Shown: positions 11,046 to 22,844 of the stretch, piece by piece | How the letters are laid out: each line of letters starts with the position of its first letter | How positions within the stretch are numbered: the first letter of the stretch is position 1 | DNA from: Craterostigma plantagineum | Lineage: Eukaryota; Streptophyta; Magnoliopsida; Lamiales; Linderniaceae | DNA length: 64,000 nt | Direction of reading: 5' to 3' | Assembly: GCA_027422505.1 (NCBI GenBank) | Contig: JAPQWV010000412.1 | Span: 248,001-312,000 of the forward strand | The notes under the pieces: generated by a model | Databases searched by the model: none | What the model was told of the DNA's origin: nothing | The model's input: only the letters and a program-made list of their open reading frames with translations | Position numbers and translations under genes: made by a program

Positions 11046-11973
11046 ACTGCTGATATGGAACTGTCATGTAGGATTTACTTGTCGAAAAAAACCTAACTGA
11101 AGTTATTGGCGTAATTTTATAACCATCGAATCTATAACTCAAATTTTTATTTTTTCCTATATGGACAAATAAGATAAACTAATGATCAAAACTGTTCAAA
11201 ATCTCGTTGATCGATAAAGAAATAGTCAACATTTATCTACAAATAATCAAATAAAATAAATAAACACTCGCACTGTACATTCATTGTTTGTATCGACGCT
11301 TCCCACCGACCGTACGATGTGTTTAAGCTATGAAACGAATGTAATTCACGTTAAAGCGAATTGGGAGAGTCAATTCAAACATGCAAAAAGGATATGGATA
11401 TCTATTTCCTTACATGAATTTGTGTGACTCATGCATTTAATATACCTTTTTTTTTTTTTTTTTCTACTTTCGACTTTTAGGGTTTCATTATCCCTCGGGA
11501 TAATAGGTCGGTCAAACAACAAAATTTCAATATCAAGATCTTCAAAAAGTAAAATCTTCAAGCAAGATTACATATACTCGATATATTTATATATATTTCT
11601 TTTATATTAGTCGTGTATTCGCATTCATTACATGTTTCGTGTAGTAGTAGTCTCCATGAAACCCATCTCATAAGATAAGACGATCGACGTGTGTGTGTCT
11701 TTAATAATTAGGTTTGAAACTTCTTCTTTTTTTTTTTGGTAGAAGGTTTGAAACTTCTTTCTCCCACTTTTCGAACACTCCCACGAGTAAAGGGTTTACA
11801 TGTAAAATCCCCGCATAGTCTTTAAAGGTAAAAATGTCATAAATATTGGTTATTAAAGAATTGGTAACCCTTTCAAACGACACGAACATATCACACACAA
11901 ACATTATACACACGTATATAACAATACTAATTAGACGCCAATCACTACAAGCTGTCACCGCAAAGCCACCGTG
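11046..11973. promoter_or_regulatory. Upstream region of the EPFL gene
   Basis: No ORF was recognised. A T-tract lies at 11447-11463. A TATA-like GTATATAAC lies at 11914-11922, only about 55 bases before the EPFL start codon. It could be the core promoter if the 5' UTR is short, but this is inference. Confidence 0.3.
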
Positions 11974-12683
11974 ATGGAGACACTCAATCGCCACCGCTTT
12001 CAACAGTTTAAACTGATAATCATTGCAATATATCTTCTTGCTTCGACTACAAAGGCCATTGTATTGTACCCATCTCCCCATTTCGGTGAGTTATTCTTTC
12101 TTATTCATCTTCTACATAGGGTTAAAGGAATTTTAGTTGAATCTAAACTCACATAAGAAGGTAATTCTCCTATAAGTTTCCAACCAAATAATCTCCATTT
12201 ATAAGTAGTAATAGTGTATAGTTCGGAATTTTTTATAGAACAAGAAAAAAAAAAGAAAATGAAGAAGAATCGCTATGAGCTTCTCTATAATCTTCCCTTA
12301 TGAATATCTAAATTGTATGACTACTTAAGTTTCATCTTTAAGATTAATGCAACACTAAATAACGTCTTTTCTTTTTTCATAGTTGTACTTAACTAGTATA
12401 TATTTTCTTTCAAAATGATGAGTAAATTTGAAACTAGCTTTATTACATCATTGGCATTGATGTGTGGAAATTAACTAGTAACTAAGAGTCATTTTCTATT
12501 AGTCAAACTACTTGGTCAAGTCTACATCTAGTTTTCTTAAGTATTTATATTAGATAGTTTGAAGGTCATGTTAGCTTATTATAAGATTATAAGAGAAATA
12601 TCATTATCATCAATAAAACTAAAAGAGCAGTTCTCTTCCGCTGTGCCAACATGATGTTCTTGTTATTGTTAACTGTTATTGTA

Positions 12684-12760
<77 letters not shown>

Positions 12761-13114
12761 AACGAATATTATGATTTTTCAGGATAATATGATTAAAAAT
12801 CAAATTAGGATATATTCATGACACAATCAACTGAAAAATAATTATAAGAAAAACGGTTGATGTGTCTGATAGTCGTAGTTGATGTAATAGGAAATTATGC
12901 CATGAAAATCACAAAAGCAAAAGTGTCTGGTGAGGAACGCCGTCGCCTCGGTGCTCCAGGGTCATCCCCGCTGACATGCTGGTGGAGATGTGGGTGGTGT
13001 TGGCCATGCGAACCCGTTCTAACTACGGTTGAACCCGCCTTTAGACCTAACGTCGAAGAGTACTATCCCGAGGCTTGGAGGTGCAAGTGTGGGAACAAGC
13101 TCTATGTGCCTTAA
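11974..13114 (+). CDS. EPFL: EPIDERMAL PATTERNING FACTOR-like secreted peptide (two exons)
   Basis: Exon 1 (11974-12085) starts METLNRHRFQQFK, followed by a hydrophobic signal-peptide core LIIIAIYLLASTTKA. The GT-AG intron is 12086-12890. Exon 2 (12891-13114) joins in phase 1 to give Gly-Asn-Tyr-Ala-Met. The spliced CDS is 336 nt, 111 codons plus stop. The C-terminus has six cysteines in the pattern CxxxC, CxxC, CxC (LTCWWRCGWCWPCEPV, then YYPEAWRCKCGNKLYVP). This is the cysteine framework of EPF/EPFL peptides, which act in the apoplast on ERECTA-family receptors and TOO MANY MOUTHS. The arrangement looks closest to EPFL1/2/3, but I cannot assign an ortholog. An RRRLG stretch precedes the mature core and could be the processing region. 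The frame is intact, so this is the best candidate for a functional gene here. Confidence 0.87.
12684..12759. repeat. (ATG)n microsatellite in the EPFL intron
   Basis: About 25 uninterrupted ATG/GAT trinucleotides within the EPFL intron. Such a long pure run is likely to vary in length between individuals. Confidence 0.97.
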
Positions 13115-13950
13115 ATATAGCTAGCTTCTTTATTTTCACATATCACTATTTTTATGATTATATAGAATATGGCTGAATGTTACCTACTAATTGAGTTATT
13201 CATAGGATGATGCAATGTTGTAATATTTCTGCATTTTGATCACTTTTTACTATGTGGTCATGAAGAAATGTGTGGTGTTTCAGATTTTCAAATCACTATG
13301 GTGGTATATTATGTGTGGTTGAGTAAAATCTTATTCTTCATATATACATATATATATACATATCTAGAAATTTGATTTCCGCACAGGGCGATGATAAATG
13401 CCCAAATTTTATCTAATTAAACCACATGTTATAGATTTCAAAAAATTAATCATTATTGAAGTTAATCTAGAAAGTAAATTCACAAGACGAAAAGAAGTTT
13501 TTCAATGGTTACACTGGACCGCTAATATGTCATAACATCATTGAGTGGAATACCCTATTCGCAAGCTCCGGCAGCTTTTCATGGTTCAGTCTGCTTGCAT
13601 GTTCTTACCACTTCGCGTGTTATAGATATCATACGTAGGTCGAGCCTTATTAGATAAAGATGTATCACCTTTTGGAGACGGTTTTGATTTCCTTTTCGCT
13701 TTAATTTATCCATACTCAATAAATTATTAAGAAAAAATTAATAAAAGTCCCACTCAAACATCAACAATCATCTAACATCTTAAAATAGTGTGTCGTCTAC
13801 AAATTTAAATATTAGACTAAAAACTAACCATGTGAAAGTGAACTATCGTATACCTAAATTATAATCATTGTAAGATACAAAAACAAAATAGCTAAACAAC
13901 AAATAAGAAATTATTTGAATGAAAAGATAAAAGAACATTAGCACTGAAAT
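13115..13950. other. EPFL 3' flank, no gene seen
   Basis: AT-rich, with no ORF or repeat recognised. It probably includes the EPFL 3' UTR. AATAAA-like strings are present but not assignable. Confidence 0.4.
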
Positions 13951-14761
13951 GGCAAAGGTAGTGAGAAAACTCAACCCCGATGTTTACCATATGGACCAAT
14001 TTTCTTCCTGATGTTTCGCGTGGATCAATTTTTTATCCCCGATGTTGTCGATTTTGAACCAAATTTGTCCTGTCGTTAGATCTTAGATGGAAAAACTGTC
14101 ACGTATCATTTGACATTAAATTGGTCAGACTTGAAAATTCATCAATTAACATTAAAAAAGGAAAATATTCCAAAAAAGGGTAAAAGAAAATATTAAAATG
14201 CTAATAAATTAAAATAAGAGATACAGAGAAAATAAAGAATTAATTTAAAAATTATAAATTAAATTCAAATAAGATAAAATAAGAATAAAAATATAGTAAT
14301 ATTTAAAATAAAATAAAATAAAACATAAAGCTACCAAAATTAAATAAAATTAACAAAAAAAGTGAGAGAAAAGGTTAAAAATAAAAAATGATAAATAAAA
14401 AATTAAAAATATGAACAATATATTTATTTTTAAGAAACTAAAATAAGTGAAAATGAAAATAAGGTTAAAAACCCCACTGCAATATACCCGAAATCCCGAC
14501 TTCGTCCTTACCGAGTTAACGAGGACGCAATCATCCCAGTATTTTTGTTTAAAAACGTTTGAGAACTAGGGCGTTTGTGTCCTTGTTAACTTTGCAGGGA
14601 CGGGGTCATAAACTTTTTAGATCCTTATTTTCATTTTTATTTGTTATAATTATATTTTAATTTTTTTTCTTATTTTAGATTTTATTTATCATTTTTTATT
14701 TTTAATCTCCTCTATCTTTTTTTAGTTATTTTTAATGTATTTATATTTTCTCTTTTATTTT

Positions 14762-17476
14762 TGTAATACCCCTAAAATTTAATACTAGATTTGATGTAAG
14801 TAACTGTTTAATTTCATGAATTAGGAATATTGATAAAATGACTTAAGTTCTTGAAATAAAAAATGCAAATTTTTAACATTTTTCAAAAAATTGTGTGTAG
14901 ATTCGTCTGTGATTGATTATCAGTCCAACAATTTGGATCTTGAACTCGAACGAATCGAAAATCAGAAGAGAAACGAAAAACAGAGAATGCGCAGATTTAC
15001 GTGGTTCAGCCTCACGTTTGGCCTACTCCACGGATCAAACAGAGCACTTTTTATTCAATATAAGAGAAGGGATTACAAGCTAGAAACTTACTCTCCAACT
15101 CCTACGTTTACAAGTCACTCAGAAACTCACTCTACGAAAAGATACAAACGCTCGAAGATGCCTACTTGACCACTGCTAATCTGATATATATAGCAGATTT
15201 CAGCTTATAAGCTTCAGGTGATACTAGCCGTTGGATGATGTCATCAACTAATCTCAACCACCTCGTTACTTATAGAATCGTTTATTGGCAGCAATTCTTC
15301 AAGATTCCCACTTACTAAGTTGCTTTTACCACCAGCAACTTCTTCACATGAGAAATAGACTAACTCGCTGAAGCACTTCTTTTACTATAGCATGCGACTT
15401 ATTCCTAGAACAGAAGCAACGAGCTAATCAGATCAGTTCTCATCCATGCTGTAATTCAATTCTTTCATGCATTTTATCAACAAAGTTTTGGCTCACAACT
15501 CTTAACAATATATACATAATAGGATATTTGTTGAATCATATACACAAATATATCAATATAATCATAACCCTAAGAAGACCTAAATCATAACCCTAAGAAG
15601 ACCTAGAGTAACACGTGTAGGTATCTCATATTATTAAAAGTATGACTAGTATAATAGTTTCTTAATCCTAAGGTAAATATGCGTATATCTCCATATATAT
15701 ATACATCAAACCACGAAAACCTCAAATAGCTTAAGAACAAAGAATTAAAAGAACATAGAGGAGAGGAGGGCTTCATTAAGGCAAAAGGAAATTTCGACAA
15801 CTCAAATCCTTAGCAAGTCTAATTCAAACGTGAGCTAGGTAAATCTTTTCCTATCACACGTAAATATGTATGTTTGTTAGAGAAACATATTTTCGGTATT
15901 TAATTTATGAAGTTTATATGATTTCGATATATCTCATGTGGTAATACTTGAACAAATAGTTTCGGTACTAGAACTATTGAAATACTTGAAGAGCTGCAAT
16001 AAAATAATGTTTCCCGAAGTCTGAATACAATATATATCTTCGATGTTATCTTGGTTCAGGTACAAATTACCAAGCTTCGACAAGTTTACTAAACTTTCGG
16101 CCGTAACAAGTTCCCGGGGTTTGAGCTAGATCGTAAGTGTTAGTGTAGTCATTGAATATTGAGTGGTTTTCGTGATGGTTATAGGTTATATATAGAATAT
16201 AAAGTTTTCGTTATTGAACTGTTTAAGGGTTGAAGCTTTCCGCATTTGCTAGGTTTTCGGCATAGTTCCAACAATCAGAGATTTCGGCATGGACCAATAC
16301 AAGAAAGTTTTCGATAAGGGTCATCACCTCACAAAAGTTTTCGGCATGCTCATGTTTTCGGCAAAAGAACTTAAGACAAAAGTTTTCGGCATTTCTTAAT
16401 TTTGGAATTTTAGGGTTTCGGGGTATTTCGACATTTTAGGGTTTTCGTAATATTAGGGTTTTCTGGACTTCTAGAGTTTTCGATACTTATGGTTTGGAAA
16501 TTTCAAAAAAACTTATGTGACTTAGCAAATATACTGATGTGAAATATTTTCGATATCAGAGGTTTGACTGACTTTATTGGGAGGATGAGTAGGTGAATCA
16601 TTCATCGACGACACGTAAATACTTACCTGCTACTATGTGATTATGTGATTCAATAATTTATATGTTTTATGTATATTTCATGTGGCATCACGTTTTACGT
16701 ATATGCATGGCATAACACGACATTGTGAGGGATAATGACCACGTTGGTGGTGACACCTTAAGGTGTCGAATGGGCAGGGTAGAGTGTGCCGATTGTGGCA
16801 GTCAGACTCGTAGTGGGGTTGAGGTTGGACTCGCGGGGCACCTGATATGAGACAGACATGAGCGATCTGTCTACTCGGGCGTGAGCGACCCGAGGTGCAA
16901 ACCGTCGGATTAGTTATGTAGCGGAAGGGGCGGCCTGATAGGAGGATGTTAACGTGATAAATCAGCGCACTATTAGTGTGGGCACCGCTAGTCTGGCGTG
17001 AGCGACCAGATGATATATTTTATTTTATTGCGCACGAGGTTCCATGTTCAGCCTAGGGCCCTGATATTGAAATACGATAGAAATGTGGAAACCAGCGTGC
17101 ATTATATCATATTGTGAGAATTGGGATTGGAATACTGCACGATGCATTGCATATTCACCTACTGGGCAATAGCTCAGTCTTTTACGTGTTGTAGGTATGG
17201 ACGAGCCCGACGTCGACAAACGTTAGGGCTGAGTTAGCGGCTGGTGGCGGTGACTCCACATGCTTTTGAGGGCGAGAGCGGTACATGGATGCAACATGTG
17301 GAGCGGCATAGTGAGTTAGTATATTTTTGGGGCTCCGGCCCATGTACAGAAATCGTTTTGTAAAACATTTTACGATATGTATATTATTTTATTTAAATAG
17401 TTTTTGTTAGACGGGCCTTCCACGGCTTATGTTGCGGAAATCTGCCACTAATAGTAATTAGAAAATGAGGGCTACA
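14762..17476 (+). repeat. Solo LTR, 2.7 kb, gypsy-like
   Basis: Starts TGTAATACCCC and ends GGGCTACA, flanked by the 5-bp direct repeat ATTTT at 14757-14761 and 17477-17481. The 3' part (CGTGTTGTAGG near 17190, GC-richer text from 16730) has the same layout as the LTRs at 19950-22135 and 29095-32149 but is a different family. No internal region is present, so it is a recombination product. At 14980-15080 a stretch with TTTACGTGGTTCAGCC resembles copia LTRs and may be a nested fragment. Confidence 0.8.
16225..16500 (+). repeat. Dispersed TTTTCGGCA motif cluster inside the solo LTR
   Basis: In under 300 bases, TTTTCGGCA or close variants (TTTCGGCA, TTTTCGAT, TTTCGGGG) recur about ten times with irregular spacing. 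The role is unknown; they may be binding sites in the LTR promoter region. Confidence 0.6.
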
Positions 17477-17887
17477 ATTTTACTTTAGTTTAGATTTTTA
17501 ATTTAATATATTTTTTTGTTATCAATTTATTTTTATTTCGTTTTCATTTATTATAGTTAAATATGTTTTTTGTTCTCTCTTTACTTTATTTTATTTAATA
17601 TATCAGTATTTTTCACTGTTTTTTTAATCTTTCATTTTTTATTCGAGTTTTCCTTTTTTATTGATTTTTATTTACTTTTTTAATGTTCATTAACGATTTT
17701 TAAAGTCAGACCAATCGCATGTCGACACGTGTCCAATTTCCATCCAAATTGACTGAGACATAACGCAGGACCAATTTGGTTCAAATTGGACAACATCAGG
17801 GATTAAATTAATTCAAGTGAAACATCGGGGAGTAAATTGGTCCATGTGGTAATCGGGGACCATTTTGTGTTTTCTCCGGCAAAGGTA

Positions 17888-19044
17888 TGTTGAGTTTATC
17901 ATGGTATCATCCTCTAGGGTTATATGTGCTTTTTGTGTTTTTTTTTTTTTATTTTGTTATTTTGTAACTTTATTTAATTTCGATTAATTATGATGTAATG
18001 GGCTTTCTAATTTTACTAAAACTAATTGCGTATAATTAACAAATATGCCAAATGAGTAAAAGCCCAATCCCGAAGGCCAAGGGGTCAATGGATCCCACGA
18101 GTTCCTATGTAGGACTGCCCCTGTAGGCAATCATTACCCTACATGTAGATTACGACGAAAATCCCTATTCATTTCCGCATGGGTAAATTCTTTATGTCTT
18201 CTTTCAAGTTTGAACTTCCTTAAATACCATTCGAGTTATTTCTTCTTGTTCAATACCTGTCTGTGAAAAGTCTTGTGTCTTCATATACGAAAAGACGAAA
18301 ATAACATTGAATCACCCGATCGAAAAGATCAAACGTGAAAGGGAACTGATAGGAAATTTACCCATTTCCCATTGGAATTTATAATATAATATATACGTAA
18401 ATATATATGTGTATATATCAAACTTCTCTCGAAATTTTATTCTAAAAATCAAGTCTATAATTTTTTTCTCGGGAAGAAACTGGTGCATTGAGCTACTGTC
18501 AACCAATAGCATCGCATATGGGATATTGGTGACGAAAACAATGAAAGCCCATTAAAGATGTTGGAAATTTAATTCATTCCTGAAAACATTTCCCCAAAAC
18601 CAATCGTGGTTTAATGTGAGAAAATAACAACATAAATATGTACTTGAAATGCATAACTAACACTACTCACCTTGTCACTTTGTCCATCTTGACATCTTTT
18701 ACTCAACAAAATTTAGCTCCGAGACGATGTCACCAACAATACTTAGAGAATCTAAATTAAGCGTGCCTTTATTGATCTGCAATGTATGAAAATGCTGGTT
18801 CATATACATCCAATTTGGCGCTTATTTTGGTTCAATACAACTCCTTGAGGTTTTCTCAAAGTGCTTTTGCAGTCAAATTTCATGCACATTTCCCACAAAA
18901 TTCTTGGTCATACGTAGTGGTATCACGCTTGCTACTCTCAAATTCATTTCCTGCCAATCTTCATCTTGTCTTTCTGAATTTGCTCATATGAGTTGTTTCC
19001 TGACATCACCGTCTTTCGATTTTTCTGACCCTTGAAAGCTTTAA
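17888..19044. other. Interval without a recognised gene
   Basis: Moderately AT-rich. Short ORFs at 18312-18512 (minus) and 18782-18991 (plus) show no recognisable motif. The minus strand of 18660-19000 has some coding-like stretches with stops, but I cannot name them. Confidence 0.4.
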
Positions 19045-19905
19045 TTAGTAGGAGGCGTAAATGTTAGCGTTAACCGCTTTGAATCCCCCCGGCGAGGTTG
19101 TTGACGACCCACGGTGCTCTCCCCCTGAAGAACATCCGCGAAAGATGCCTTGTGGGCATTCGGGGCAGCGGGATCGGGTTTCTAACCGCCATAGCCCTAT
19201 CTGGCAAAATCCTAGGTGGCAAAGTCCTTTCAGGCGATCTTGCAGGCAGCACAACCACCCGTGGTGGCAAAACCCTTACCGGCGTAACCCTGATCGTTGA
19301 ATCCCGGGTTGGCACAACTTCCTGTGGCGGAGTAACCGTAGCTGGCGAGGAATTCCTCGTAGACAAGACCCTTATGGAATCCTGCCCATCAAGATCAGAC
19401 GCATGCAGTACTCGGCTCGCCGCCGCGTGCATCATGTCAGCAGTCTCCCCGATCGGTGGTGATTCCAAGAGCTCATCGTCGTTCAAATCTTTCCACGGTG
19501 GCGGAGTGCCCTTGCGATACGGAATCTTGCCCGATGGCGCGTCCCGTAAGCGCTCTTGGATCGTATGCCCCGTCTGCCCAACCTGAGCGACCACTCGATC
19601 AACCAAATCCGGCCCCTTCGCAGCCGTAGATTCCCCCGGTCCAGCCACATTGCCATGAACTCGACTGAAAGATCCCTAAACGCCTTTATATCAAATCGAT
19701 CCGCGAAATCTGGGTAATTCGCTGCCAACTGCCCAAGATCCGGTAGCTTTGGCATATTGATCATCGATGATGCCGTAGAACCCACGGCCCCATCTGAATG
19801 ATTCTTAGCTGATTCAGCTGCGGCAGTCCCTCCAACAGCAAAGGCCCATCACCCGTTAAGGCTTGAGAGACTGGCCGTTTCTGCTGCATAGCTTCGCCTT
19901 TGTTA
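19045..19905 (-). pseudogene. GC-rich ORF of unknown identity, frameshifted
   Basis: The minus strand carries two overlapping frames that join as one product. The first has SSMINMPKLPDLGQLAANYP and FADRFDIKAFRDLSVEFMAM (19785-19640). A shift then leads into GPDLVDRVVAQVGQTGHTIQ, PPPWKDLNDDELLESPP and an Arg/Pro/Val-rich tail with repeated LPxR units (to about 19070). The segment is clearly GC-richer than its surroundings. I do not recognise the family; a retroelement gag/ORF1 or a captured gene fragment are both possible. A 162-residue plus-strand ORF overlaps it and is most likely the antisense shadow. It abuts the truncated LTR that starts near 19.95 kb. Confidence 0.35.
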
Positions 19906-19949
19906 CACGCAACCTCTTGGAAAAAGGATTAGAAAGAAATCAAACCATT

Positions 19950-22135
19950 CATTTGCAAAACTTCAGAAACCCTACGATAAAGAGGAACGAACAATTCCAT
20001 TAAGAACAAGTGATCAAAGCTGGGAAAAGGTATAATTTTTACCCTAACTTTTATATGTTTAACTAGTAGTTTAACATACACCAAGCATGTTGAGTAGAAA
20101 TAGTTACATACGATTAAAGTTTTGTATGGTTCTAATTTTTGTAAGCTTTGAACATACTTACAGTTCTTATAGGATTTATACTGCTCTTAGAAAAAAAAAT
20201 AATATCTTTCGATCATGGTTTATATGATTCCCATACCAAGAAGAGGTTTTCAAGTGATATAAATTCTAGTTTGATAAGTTTCGTTAGTTTGGTAAAAAAG
20301 AACTCGAAAGATTCATGAAAGTTTAGTTTAAGAATATCGAGAGCAAGCTCGAAATTCATTTCAAAGAGTGGCTTCGAAACTGTGTAAAATCTCGAGATAG
20401 AGCTCGAGATTTATGTTTAATACGTAGCATTTAGTAATCAAGCTCAAAATTCAAGTTTATGTATGTCGACATCAATTTCAAAGTCATGTAGTGATTACTC
20501 AATCTCAATATTTTATATTGTAATGCTTAGTTAAACTCGAGTCTATCTTAGATCATATATCGAGATCTTTATATCGAGATTTTATATATTGCTTAGTATA
20601 AGAGCTCGAGATCTTTGAGCGTAAGTATGAATATCGAACCTTGTATTTAATATCGAAACATATATCTCGATATCTTGTTATAACATCTCGATATGTTGTG
20701 TAAATGTGAGAACTCGACATTCAGCTCGACATCTTTAGGATGATATCAAAATCATTTCATGTCTTATACCGAGATTTTTGAGTAGTATTAAATGTCGAGA
20801 TTTATTTAGTATATACTATGTCGAGACTTAAATTACCCTACAATTCAAAATTCTTGTAAATTTCAAAATGATACTTTTAATTTAAATCAAAATTTAGAAT
20901 TTTAGGGTTTCGAAATTTATAAATCGAAACTAGGGCTTTCAAATTAAGCCAATTTCGTGAAATTATAATTAAACTAACAAACCCTAATTTTATATGTTTG
21001 TATAATTAGGGTTCGAAGGTTAACGACATACCGTACGATAAATTAAATAAGCTAAGGATACCAGGTAAGTGGAAGTCCCATTTACAACACATAACTATAT
21101 GGGCATGAAAATCATATGTTATGTGTTCTATGATTTTATGTGACTTCCTACGTGAATTATCTGCGTTATATGACACGCATGATTTAATTACATAATATTA
21201 TGGCATGACACGCATATTCATGACATGAGCATGTGCACGCACGTTAGAACGAAAGGCATGATATGATAGCGTGCATAATATACGATCGCCTGAGAGCGAT
21301 AAAGATTCGCCGATATGGGCGTCTAATGTCGACTCACAGTTGAGTCACGGCTCTTCTATGCTACCATGGTGACGTCGTATGGCGCTACCATTATGACATG
21401 ACATGTACAAGGCAAGACATGATTTTAGGGCTAATGCCCTCATGGCGGGTCGTGAAACCTGGAGGGTGCGAGCTGAGGGAGTAAGCGACACCGAAGGTAC
21501 CTCTGGTGTCGACTACTTCAGATTAGGCTACCAGTGTGAAGCGTCCGCGTGGCGTATGAAACCACCTTGGGACAGAAAAGGCGCCCTAGGGTTAGCCTCC
21601 CTTGAGTGGGTATTGCCACTTATATTTATTTATCCCTAGTGGATTCGAGCTCCATGATGGTGCATAGCAAGATAGCCGAGGGCCCTATATGACAAGACAA
21701 GACAAGGAAAAATATGAGGTCTAGGAAGCATTGGCGCGGATGCCTTTGTAAATTTAGGACACGTGCACGGCATGCATGGCTTTCGCTTACTGAGCTTTAT
21801 AAGCTCATTCCACGTATTTATGTGTTGTAGGTTCACGGGATCACGGTACGTGATCTTTACGAATGTGTGGCCAAATTTTGAAGCTTCCGGAGGACTTTTG
21901 AGGTGGCTGTGTGTACATGGATGCGACCTGAGTGGCGGGCCGATATGTTATTTTGAACACGCATGCGCACTCTACCTTGTATTTATGTCCTAGGAATATT
22001 TTGTACTGTACAGAATAATTTCCTTTATATAAAAGGAAAAATTTTGTACGCATTTTCGTATATAGATTTCATTTATATCGCATGCAGTCAAATAAAATAT
22101 TAATAAGAATGGGCGGTAGGAGTTAGGGCGCCGCA
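19950..22135 (+). repeat. Long LTR (5'-truncated copy), inverted relative to 29095-32149
   Basis: From about 20000 to 22135 this is the reverse complement of 29095-31260. Both copies share CCAGGTAAGTGGAAGTCCC (21060), the GC-rich block 21300-21660, TTATGTGTTGTAGG (21810) and the terminal GGGCGCCGCA at 22126-22135. The 5' start (TGTAATACCC in the other copy) is absent, and the left boundary near 19.9-20.0 kb is uncertain. No internal gypsy region follows. Confidence 0.7.
20265..20840 (+). repeat. TCGAGAT-type motif cluster inside the LTR
   Basis: CTCGAGAT, ATCGAGAT, CTCGAAAT, CTCGACAT and relatives recur some twenty times in 575 bp. The inverted copy (30380-31900) carries an equivalent, denser cluster. 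Confidence 0.6.
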
Positions 22136-22510
22136 GTGTTGACCCAACATGCATCATATACACTAGTATGTTTAGCACATAAATGTGTGCAAATATATCA
22201 ATCCATTTTATGCTTTTAATATTTTAGATTATTAATTAGGTTATTTTAAGAAAATGTATAAGGGTAAAATTGTAACAAAGTAAAGAAATAAAGGGTAAAA
22301 TTGCAGTTAAGCAACTCAAGTTGACAGACAAATACCCCTTGACCAATAGATAGCGATAGAATTGGATGAAACCTGAAAAATCCCCAATCGAATTAGTCTG
22401 GTTTTCTTCCATGTTAGACTCCTTACTTAAGAACTAGTATGTTTAGCACACCCAATGAGAGTGCAAATATGTAAAATTATTTTATATTTCGAACATTCAA
22501 TACTATTAAC

Positions 22511-22745
22511 TGTTATAAACATGGTCTTGTGTGCATGTCAACTCATATTTACTCAACTCATAACCTCCCCAACTCATAACCTCTTCAACCCATAACCTCT
22601 CCAACTCTTAGTTGTATTTTATGTAACATCAAATGTTAAGGCTACCTCAAGCCTATAAATAGAGGTGATTGTGAAGTGAAAATGAACAAGTGAATGGAAA
22701 AATTCTCCATTATGTTTTATATTCTCTTGCAATAATTTTACAACA
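22511..22745 (+). repeat. Copia 5' LTR
   Basis: 235 bp, with a TATA-like CCTATAAATAG at 22651-22661. Differs from the 3' LTR by a small number of substitutions and a 3-base gap. Confidence 0.93.
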
Positions 22746-22844
22746 CGTTATCAGCACGAGACTCTAGCCGACGCCCGACGTTTATTTCTTCTTGAGTAAG
22801 TTTGGTTCTTTGTACTTTACGTGATTTCTACTACGTTTTTCGTT

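Larger units (their letters stand above)
13961..17877. mobile_element. Foldback (long-TIR, MULE-like) element split by a solo LTR
   Basis: The element is flanked by perfect 10-bp direct repeats GGCAAAGGTA at 13951-13960 and 17878-17887. Its ends are inverted (GTGAGAAAAC / GTTTTCTCC) and the inversion continues inward: GATGTTTCGCGTGGATC.. on the left matches ..TTCAAGTGAAACATC on the right. Removing the solo LTR (14762-17476 plus one TSD copy) leaves about 1.2 kb. In that remainder the left arm 13961-14545 pairs with 14546-14761 plus 17482-17877 across almost the whole length. The centre near 14545 is itself an inverted pair (GTCCTTACCGAGTTAACGAG against GTGTCCTTGTTAACTTTGC). There is no transposase. 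The TSD length and long arms suggest a MULE-type foldback element. Confidence 0.8.

Noticed and set aside
19098..19586. 162-residue plus-strand ORF, superficially Gly/Thr-rich protein
   Set aside because: It opposes a longer minus-strand coding-like frame in the same GC-rich block; the minus strand has the better composition.
21403..21639. 78-residue ORF conserved in both inverted LTR copies (also 29590-29826)
   Set aside because: Conservation follows from overall LTR identity; there is no start context, domain or codon-position bias.
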